Assembly: GCA_946627905.1 (NCBI GenBank)
Contig: CAMOVY010000080.1
Location: 1 to 5,152 of the forward strand
Reading direction: 5' to 3'
DNA: 5,152 nt
Source of the DNA: an uncultured Clostridia bacterium
Lineage (GTDB): Bacteria > Bacillota > Clostridia > Christensenellales > Borkfalkiaceae
The position numbers were made by a program, and so were the translations under genes. Below, in pieces: positions 1-5,152 of this stretch; the stretch's first letter is position 1, and every line of letters starts with the position of its first letter. Under the pieces are notes generated by a model. It was not told the DNA's origin. It saw only the letters and a program-made list of their open reading frames with translations, and searched no databases.

Positions 1-680
1 CTTTAAAACTCGGCAGAATAAACGGCGTTGTGCGCCCCGCGCTTTGCCCCGTTATTCCTACGCTTAACGGTAAAAACGTGTTTTTGATGGATTCGGGCGC
101 GAACGCCGACTGCAAAGCGATAAACCTTTGTCAGTTCGCGGTTATGGGCACGGTGTATGCCAAGGCTATGGGGGTGGAAAACCCCAAAGTCGCACTACTG
201 TCGAACGGCACGGAAGACGAAAAGGGCAACGCGCTTTGCCACGAAGTTTTTCCCATGCTAAAAGAAATGAAAGGCATAAATTTCATAGGCAATATGGAAG
301 CGCGAGACATTTTGTCGGGCGAAGCGGACGTGGTGATTGCGGACGGTTTTGCTGGCAATATTGCGCTTAAAAGTATGGAAGGCGCGGTTAAAACCGTGCT
401 TTACGGCGTAAAAGACGCGATAAAAGGTTCGCTTTTTAGTAAAATCGGGGGATTGTTCCTTAAAAAGCGGCTTACCAAATTAAAAAACAAACTCGACTAC
501 AGCAAAAAGGGCGGCGCGCTGTTTATCGGCGTAAACAAGCCCGTAATAAAAGCGCACGGTTCGGCGGGTAAGGAAACGTTTAAAAACGCCGTTTTGCAGG
601 CGGTAGATTACGCGGAATTCGATTTAGCCGACAAAATTACCGCCGCGCTGGAGATAAGCGGCGTAGCGAACGCGAAATGA
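1..680 (+). CDS. plsX: Phosphate acyltransferase PlsX, C-terminal part (5' truncated by window edge)
   Basis: PlsX converts acyl-ACP and phosphate to acyl-phosphate, the acyl donor for PlsY in the first step of phosphatidic acid synthesis; it is a peripheral membrane enzyme. The reading frame is open from base 3, upstream of the GTG at 30, and those first codons read LKLGRINGVVRPAL, which fits the conserved PlsX segment before the 'PT' strand. The GTG is therefore internal, not a start. About 225 residues are visible; the family is usually about 330, so roughly the first 105 are outside the window. Family motifs in order are MDSGANADCK, QFAVMG, NGTEDEKGN (nt about 204-230), GNMEARDILSGEADVVIADG followed by FAGNIALK (nt about 288-371), and KLDYSKKGGALFIGV with VIKAHGS near the end. 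No frameshift is seen. The TGA stop overlaps the rnc start by four bases. The NGTEDEKGN variant resembles clostridial PlsX (recollection, not a search). Identification is very secure. Confidence 0.96.
   Translation, partial: LKLGRINGVVRPALCPVIPTLNGKNVFLMDSGANADCKAINLCQFAVMGTVYAKAMGVENPKVALLSNGTEDEKGNALCHEVFPMLKEMKGINFIGNMEARDILSGEADVVIADGFAGNIALKSMEGAVKTVLYGVKDAIKGSLFSKIGGLFLKKRLTKLKNKLDYSKKGGALFIGVNKPVIKAHGSAGKETFKNAVLQAVDYAEFDLADKITAALEISGVANAK
677..680 (+). promoter_or_regulatory. plsX/rnc ATGA stop-start overlap (translational coupling)
   Basis: The bases ATGA contain the rnc ATG (677-679) and the plsX TGA (678-680). The 20 bases before the ATG show no purine-rich ribosome site at normal spacing; the closest GGAG (650-653) is 23 bases away. 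Inference: rnc is mainly translated by ribosomes finishing plsX. The start is supported by protein alignment, because MIFDIDGIESRIGYSFKD is a normal RNase III N-terminus. Confidence 0.7.
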
Positions 681-1396
681 TATTCGATATCGACGGGATA
701 GAGAGCAGAATAGGTTATTCGTTTAAGGATAAAATGCTACTTCGAAAGTGTTTTACCCACTCTTCGTACGCGCACGAACACGGCGAAGAAGACAACGAAC
801 TTTTAGAGTTTTTCGGCGACGCGATAATCGAATTTATCGCAACGGAGTACCTTTACAACAATTCCGCGGGCGACGAAGGTAAACTTACCGTAAAGCGCGC
901 GGGTATGGTAAGCCGCGAACCCCTTTTAAAGGCGGTGAACGAATTAGGGCTTGCTTCTTTTATGCTGCTCGGCAACGGACAACAACGGAGCGCGCACTCG
1001 GACGAAAAACTTTTTTCTAGCGTGTACGAAGCGTTGGTCGCGGGGATTTACATAGACGGGGGGCTTTCCGCCGCCAAAAAGTTCGTAAAAGATACTATAA
1101 TAAAGAATTTCGAAGTTATCGAACGTGCCGCGCGCAAGGAAATGAAGTGCGACAGTAAAAACGAGTTTCAGGAGTACGTGCAGAAGAAAAAACTCGGCAG
1201 CGTGTCATACGAAACGCTTGCAAAAACCGGTCCCGACCATAAGCCGGAGTTCCGCGTTGCGGCACTACTTAACGGCGCGGTGGTTGCCGAAGGTAAGGGT
1301 AGTACCCGTCGGCTTGCGGAAGCGGACGCGGCAAAGACGGCTGTATTAAGACTTATAAAAGACGGAAAACGTAATAAAACGGCAGGTAAAAAATGA
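677..1396 (+). CDS. rnc: Ribonuclease III
   Basis: Double-strand-specific endoribonuclease that acts as a homodimer in the cytoplasm, maturing rRNA precursors and cutting structured mRNAs and antisense duplexes. It has 239 residues, a normal length. The N-terminal endonuclease domain (about 1-150) contains HSSYAHE (28-34), the signature NELLEFFGDA (40-49) with catalytic-type E41, E44 and D48, DEGKLTVKRA (66-75) with E67, and SSVYEALVAGIYIDGG (114-129) with E118. A C-terminal dsRNA-binding domain (about 159-228) has EFQEYVQ, GPDH (185-188) and GSTRRLAEADAA (208-219), followed by a short basic tail. Odd point: aligned on E118, the metal-binding Asp (E. coli D114, Aquifex D107) is Ser115 here. 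The signature also has Leu42 where Arg is usual. The ATG overlaps the plsX stop and no Shine-Dalgarno lies at normal spacing (nearest GGAG at 650-653), so translation is probably coupled to plsX. Family assignment is secure; normal activity is assumed, not shown. Confidence 0.97.
   Translation: MIFDIDGIESRIGYSFKDKMLLRKCFTHSSYAHEHGEEDNELLEFFGDAIIEFIATEYLYNNSAGDEGKLTVKRAGMVSREPLLKAVNELGLASFMLLGNGQQRSAHSDEKLFSSVYEALVAGIYIDGGLSAAKKFVKDTIIKNFEVIERAARKEMKCDSKNEFQEYVQKKKLGSVSYETLAKTGPDHKPEFRVAALLNGAVVAEGKGSTRRLAEADAAKTAVLRLIKDGKRNKTAGKK
1384..1396 (+). promoter_or_regulatory. Weak SD (AGG) and rnc/smc ATGA overlap
   Basis: AGG at 1384-1386 lies six bases before the smc ATG (1393-1395), giving a weak but correctly spaced ribosome site inside the last codons of rnc. 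The ATG overlaps the rnc TGA (1394-1396). The first residues, MNFEKVELYGFKSF, match the normal SMC N-terminus, so this is the right start. Coupled translation of rnc and smc is inferred. Confidence 0.65.
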
Positions 1397-4300
1397 ATTT
1401 TGAAAAGGTAGAACTTTACGGCTTTAAATCGTTTGCGGATAAAGCGGAAATCAAGTTCGGCAACGGAATAACGGGTATAGTCGGACCGAACGGGTGCGGC
1501 AAGTCCAACGTGGCGGACGCGATACGCTGGGTACTCGGCGAACAGTCGGCGAAAACCCTTCGCGGGTCGAGTATGCAGGACGTTATTTTTGCTGGTACGC
1601 AGAACCGAAAATCCCTATCCTATTGCGAAGTGTCGCTGTTTTTCGATAACTCCAAGCGAATTTTCAATCTGGATTTTAACGAAGTTATAATCACCCGTAA
1701 ACTGTATAGGAGCGGTGAAAGCGAATACTTTATCAACAAACAGCCGTCAAGGCTTAAGGATATAATCGATTTATTGCGGGAGTGCGGCATAGGTAAAGAG
1801 GGCTACACGATAATAGGTCAGGGCAAAGTCGAAGAAATAATGTCCGCAAAACCCGAAGACCGCCGCGTTATTTTTGAAGAAGCGACGGGGATAGCCAAGT
1901 TCAAGTCGAGAAAGGTAGAGTCCGAACGCAAGTTAGAGCGCACGCGCGAAAATATCGTAAGGTATTCGGATATCCTTTCGGAAATAGAAAATCGTTTAGA
2001 CCCCTTGGAAAAACAGGCGGAAAAGGCGCGGGAATTCAACGAACTTTCGGAGCAACTTAAGTTCCACGAACTTAATACGTATATCGGCAAAGTGGACGGG
2101 GTTGCTACCGCCAAAAGCAGGATAAACGACAGGATAAACGGCATTAACGAAGAAACCGAACTAAAAAAGCGTGATTTAGAGACGGCGCAGGCGGAAAACG
2201 ACAAAATTCTTGCGGAGATTGACGGCGCGGACATTAAACTGCGACGCCTTAACGACGAACTTGCCGACCGCCGCGTAGGGCTGGAAAAATCGTCGGGCGC
2301 AAAGCAACTTTTCGAGCAAAGAATTTCCTACCTTAATAGCCAGATAGAGCGGTCTTTACAGGAGATAGAGGACAGCCGCGCGGTAATCGCCGAGTGCGAC
2401 GAGGCGTATATCAAAGCCGACGGCGAATATAAAACGGCGGATAAGGAGTTGAAAGATTTGTCCGCCAAAGCGGAAAACTTAAGCCGTAGGCTTTTAAGTC
2501 TTTCCGAAAAACTTGCGCTGGGCGAAGAACTTGCGCAGAGCAATCAGCAGAAGATAATAAAATCCATAGAGTCGCTGTCGGACTTTAAGTTAAATAAAGG
2601 CGCTGTAGGCATAGAGCGGGCGAATTTAAACGACAAACTTAAAGAACTTAACGCGCGCGCCGACGAACTTAACGTAAAGCGCGAAGCGGTGTTTGCCGAT
2701 AAAGAGAAAACGGACAAAAAGATAGACGAACTTGACCGTTCGGTGTTCGATTATAAAAACCGTATTGCCGAAAAGGAAGACGAGGTAAGAGAAGGCAACG
2801 AAAAGTCGGCTAGCGCGGATAACGATATATTCCGTTTAAACTCGCTTATTTCCACGCTTATGACGCGGGACAATTTTTACCGCGATATGAAGGAAAAATA
2901 CGAGGGCTACGCGCCCGCGGTCAAACTTTTAATGCAGGAAGCAAAGAAAAACCCCGCAGTTAAAAGCAGGATTAAGGGCGTAGTTGCGGAACTTATAAAG
3001 TCAGATAAAAAGTTCGACGTGGCGCTTGAGACCGCGCTCGCTATGGGCGCGCAGAACGTTGTCACAGCGAATACCGAAGACGCCAAATATTTAATAGAAT
3101 ACTTAAAAGCCAACAAAATGGGCAGAATAACTTTCTTGCCCGTATCGTCGGTAAAACCGAGAGAAAAGAGTGCGGAAATCATAAGGGCGCTTAACGAAAC
3201 GGGCGCTTTGGGCGTTGCGGACGAGTTGGTTTCTTACGATAAAGAGTACGAAAACGTTATATCTAACCTTCTCGGCAACACTCTTATTGTGGACACGCTT
3301 GCAAACGCCAAATTCATAGCGGATAAGTACCGCTTTGCGTTTAAGATGGTGAGTTTGGACGGCGACGTGTTTACGCCGCAAGGTTCTATGACGGGCGGTT
3401 CGCGCAGGGCGGAAGCTTCGGGCGTTTTGTCTTCGGACAGACGTATAGAAGAAAACGCCGAACAGTTAAAATCCAGCCGCGAAAAGATGGACGCGTTAAA
3501 AGCCGAAAAGGCGAAGATTGAAGCGGCGCGGGACAAGCATTTTGCCGAACTTGAAATTTTAAACGACGCGTACAACGGCGCGCGTCAGGAACTTATGGTC
3601 GAACGCGAAAAACAGTCCGCGTTTGAAAAGACGCTTTCCGATTTAGACAGGGAAATAGAAAGCGTTTCCGATTTATCGGACAGCGTATTAAAGCGGCTTG
3701 GCGAAATAGAGCAGTCGTATTTAACTTACGAAAGCGGCGGAAAGAAGTCCGAAGAAGAAAAAGCCGCCGCCATGCAAAGTGCGGATAAGCAACAGGCGGA
3801 ATACGACGCGCTACGCCGTGAACGCGACGACATAAGTATGCAAAGTACGGAAATTCAGGTTGCTATAACCGAAAAGAAAGCGCAGCTTGCGGGATTAATG
3901 CAGGATATGGACAGGCTTAAAACGACGAGCGCGGGCGCTAAGGACACTATCGAAACGCTTACTGAAAGCGTGGACGGCGCTAAAGGTATAATCGAAGAAT
4001 TAAAGCGCGAAGAAGAAAAGGTCGCTTTAACCAAAGAAGAGCAGGAAAAGGTCAATGCGCTTCGCGAAGAAATCGAAAATATCGAAAACTATAAGAGCGG
4101 ACTTCGCGAAAAGATGACGAAAAACGCCGAACTGCGCGAAGGACTTAACAATATTCTTACCGAACTTTCGGAGAAAAAGCACGGCGAAGAAATAGCGCTG
4201 GCAAAAATCGATTCCGATTTGGAATATATGGGGCAGAGTATCGCCGAAGACTACCAGTTGGACTACGATTCCGCGCTTAAATTCAAGGCGGACGGCTACG

Positions 4301-4989
4301 ACGTGGAAGAGGGCGAAAAAGAGATAAATCGCTTGCGTAGAAAGCGCGCGTCGCTCGGCGCGATAAACGCCACCGCTATCGAAGACAGCAAGATGCTTAA
4401 AGAGCGGTACGAAGAAATGAATACCCAAAAAGACGATTTGCTTAAAGCCGAAAGCGACTTGAAAGAAGCAATCGACAAAATCAAGGGCGAAATGCTTGCG
4501 CAGTTCGACGAAGGGTTTAAGAAAATCAACGAGAATTTCCAAAAGATATTCAAAGAACTGTTCGGCGGCGGCAGGGCTATGCTGGAACTCGACTATTCGC
4601 AGGTGGAAGACAGGTTAGAGGCGGGCGTTGAAATAATCGCAGAGCCGCCGGGAAAGAAACTGCAGAAACTTTCGCTTTTATCGGGCGGCGAAAAGGCGCT
4701 TACCGCAATCGCGATACTTTTCTCTATATTACGTTTGCGCCCTATGCCTTTCTGCGTGCTGGACGAAATAGAAGCGGCGCTTGACGAAGCCAACGTCGAC
4801 AGATTTGCAAGATACCTTAAAAAGTTCTCGGAAGAAACGCAGTTTATCGTCATCACGCACAGAAAGCCGACTATGGAACTTGCCGACGCGCTGTTCGGGG
4901 TTACCATGCAGGAAAAGGGCGTGTCGAAAATGGTTTCCGTTAAACTTGCGGACGTGGAAAATATCGAAAGCGGCGCAGCGTTTCAGTAA
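1393..4989 (+). CDS. smc: Chromosome segregation protein SMC (structural maintenance of chromosomes ATPase)
   Basis: SMC homodimers, with ScpA and ScpB, form the bacterial condensin that loads near parS/ParB sites and extrudes DNA loops so that replicated origins separate. The 1198 residues match full-length bacterial SMC (B. subtilis about 1186). The N-terminal ATPase half has Walker A GPNGCGKSN (31-39), the arginine of LRGSSMQDVIFAGT (R57), and Q-loop IIGQGKVEEI (Q143), then EDRRVIFEEATGIAKFKSRK. Two long, charged heptad-like coiled-coil arms (about 165-500 and 675-980) flank a hinge (about 503-670) that begins with YEGYAPAVK and ends in GDVFTPQGSMTGGS (657-670). The C-terminal half has LGAINATAIED (988 on), FGGGRA (1057 on), PPGKKLQ (1085 on), ABC signature LSGGEKAL (1096-1103), Walker B FCVLDE (1120-1125) with E1125, D-loop ALDEANV, and H-loop H1156 in VITHRK. 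All ATPase motifs are intact. The start overlaps the rnc stop by four bases and has a weak AGG six bases upstream. scpA and scpB are not in the window. Confidence 0.98.
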   Translation: MNFEKVELYGFKSFADKAEIKFGNGITGIVGPNGCGKSNVADAIRWVLGEQSAKTLRGSSMQDVIFAGTQNRKSLSYCEVSLFFDNSKRIFNLDFNEVIITRKLYRSGESEYFINKQPSRLKDIIDLLRECGIGKEGYTIIGQGKVEEIMSAKPEDRRVIFEEATGIAKFKSRKVESERKLERTRENIVRYSDILSEIENRLDPLEKQAEKAREFNELSEQLKFHELNTYIGKVDGVATAKSRINDRINGINEETELKKRDLETAQAENDKILAEIDGADIKLRRLNDELADRRVGLEKSSGAKQLFEQRISYLNSQIERSLQEIEDSRAVIAECDEAYIKADGEYKTADKELKDLSAKAENLSRRLLSLSEKLALGEELAQSNQQKIIKSIESLSDFKLNKGAVGIERANLNDKLKELNARADELNVKREAVFADKEKTDKKIDELDRSVFDYKNRIAEKEDEVREGNEKSASADNDIFRLNSLISTLMTRDNFYRDMKEKYEGYAPAVKLLMQEAKKNPAVKSRIKGVVAELIKSDKKFDVALETALAMGAQNVVTANTEDAKYLIEYLKANKMGRITFLPVSSVKPREKSAEIIRALNETGALGVADELVSYDKEYENVISNLLGNTLIVDTLANAKFIADKYRFAFKMVSLDGDVFTPQGSMTGGSRRAEASGVLSSDRRIEENAEQLKSSREKMDALKAEKAKIEAARDKHFAELEILNDAYNGARQELMVEREKQSAFEKTLSDLDREIESVSDLSDSVLKRLGEIEQSYLTYESGGKKSEEEKAAAMQSADKQQAEYDALRRERDDISMQSTEIQVAITEKKAQLAGLMQDMDRLKTTSAGAKDTIETLTESVDGAKGIIEELKREEEKVALTKEEQEKVNALREEIENIENYKSGLREKMTKNAELREGLNNILTELSEKKHGEEIALAKIDSDLEYMGQSIAEDYQLDYDSALKFKADGYDVEEGEKEINRLRRKRASLGAINATAIEDSKMLKERYEEMNTQKDDLLKAESDLKEAIDKIKGEMLAQFDEGFKKINENFQKIFKELFGGGRAMLELDYSQVEDRLEAGVEIIAEPPGKKLQKLSLLSGGEKALTAIAILFSILRLRPMPFCVLDEIEAALDEANVDRFARYLKKFSEETQFIVITHRKPTMELADALFGVTMQEKGVSKMVSVKLADVENIESGAAFQ

Positions 4990-5003
4990 ATTAAACGATA
5001 TAT

Positions 5004-5008
5004 AAGGA
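5004..5008 (+). promoter_or_regulatory. Shine-Dalgarno site of ftsY (AAGGA)
   Basis: AAGGA ends five bases before the ATG at 5014 and lies in the A/T-rich 24-base gap after the smc stop. It is the strongest ribosome-binding site in the window and fixes the ftsY start, suggesting that ftsY can be initiated independently of smc translation. No hairpin terminator or convincing -35/-10 pair fits in the gap, so co-transcription with smc is most likely. Confidence 0.75.
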
Positions 5009-5013
5009 TAATT

Positions 5014-5152
5014 ATGGGATTATTCGGAAAGTTAAAAGCCGCGCTGTCAAAGACTAAAGACGGCTTGGCAAAAAAACTCGGCGGACTTTTTTCAAAAGAT
5101 AAAATAGGCGAAGATTTTTACGAAGAGTTAGAAGATATACTTATTTCTTCCG
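5014..5152 (+). CDS. ftsY: Signal recognition particle receptor FtsY, N-terminal 46 residues (3' truncated by window edge)
   Basis: FtsY is the SRP receptor GTPase. It pairs with Ffh on ribosome-nascent-chain complexes and hands membrane and secreted proteins to SecYEG. Only the start is visible: MGLFGKLKAALSKTKDGLAKK, then LGGLFSKDKIGEDFYEELEDILISS. This matches the amphipathic membrane-targeting helix and first helices of the N domain of Firmicutes FtsY (typically MGLF-x-KLK, SKT, and a DE-x-YEELE-x-LI motif). The GTPase (G) domain is beyond the edge. There is no long acidic A domain as in E. coli; the protein starts almost directly with the NG core, as is usual in Gram-positives. The ATG has a good Shine-Dalgarno. 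Position after smc is the conserved Firmicutes location. The call rests on 46 residues plus context, which agree well. Confidence 0.93.
   Translation, partial: MGLFGKLKAALSKTKDGLAKKLGGLFSKDKIGEDFYEELEDILISS

Noticed and set aside
30..32. GTG as a possible start of plsX
   Set aside because: The frame continues upstream to the window edge with conserved PlsX residues (LKLGRINGV), so the gene is truncated by the window rather than starting here.
128..370. Alternative plus-strand frame within plsX
   Set aside because: Arg/Gly/His-rich out-of-frame translation overlapping well-conserved PlsX motifs.
1483..1509. Cys35 in the SMC Walker A motif (GPNGCGKSN instead of GPNGSGKSN)
   Set aside because: GCGKS-type P-loops are known in bacterial SMC proteins and the key Lys and Ser are present; not unusual enough to report.
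1818..2234. Minus-strand open frame of 138 codons opposite the smc head and coil
   Set aside because: Ser/Leu/Phe-rich shadow of conserved SMC sequence; the plus-strand protein is clearly the real one.
4027..4542. Minus-strand open frame of 171 codons inside smc
   Set aside because: It lies wholly opposite the SMC coiled coil and C-terminal head region. Its translation is Phe/Leu/Val-rich, as expected from reading Glu/Lys codons in reverse. No recognisable domain and no independent support.
4781..5005. Plus-strand 74-codon frame running from the smc end into the gap before ftsY
   Set aside because: It overlaps the Walker B/D-loop to C-terminus of SMC out of frame, and its product is low-complexity Ser/Arg/Lys. 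No reason to call it a gene.
4990..5013. Possible terminator or promoter between smc and ftsY
   Set aside because: The gap is 24 bases, A/T-rich, with no stem-loop and T-run; it contains the ftsY ribosome site only.

Overview
This window is a piece of a core, chromosomal housekeeping operon of a Gram-positive (Firmicutes) bacterium. All genes are on the plus strand: the 3' part of plsX (phosphate acyltransferase), complete rnc (RNase III), complete smc (chromosome-condensing ATPase) and the first 46 codons of ftsY (signal recognition particle receptor). The order rnc-smc-ftsY downstream of plsX is the classical Firmicutes arrangement. The protein sequences look most like Clostridia: for example, PlsX carries an NGTEDEKGN-type motif. 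The codons mix frequent GCG, CGC, ACG and TCG with TTA, CTT and ATA. This would fit an uncultured gut-type clostridial lineage, but placement below class level is a guess.

Layout: 1-680 is the C-terminal two thirds of PlsX, open at the left edge. rnc (677-1396) overlaps the plsX stop by four bases (ATGA). smc (1393-4989) overlaps the rnc stop in the same way. A 24-base gap (4990-5013) holds a clear Shine-Dalgarno sequence for ftsY, which starts at 5014 and runs off the right edge. Coding density is essentially complete. I see no promoter, terminator, RNA gene, mobile element, repeat array or CRISPR, and no gap longer than 24 bases. The genes are most simply read as one transcript whose promoter lies upstream of the window.

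The genes do not share one pathway. PlsX starts phospholipid synthesis, RNase III processes double-stranded RNA (in Firmicutes including rRNA and the small SRP RNA), SMC organises the chromosome, and FtsY docks ribosome-SRP complexes at the membrane. They are linked by conserved operon structure.

I found no convincing undescribed system. The best lead is in RNase III: the aspartate expected three residues before the conserved E of the second catalytic motif (E. coli D114) is read here as serine, while the other metal-binding acidic residues are present. A second, milder point is that plsX runs directly into rnc, with no acpP between them.
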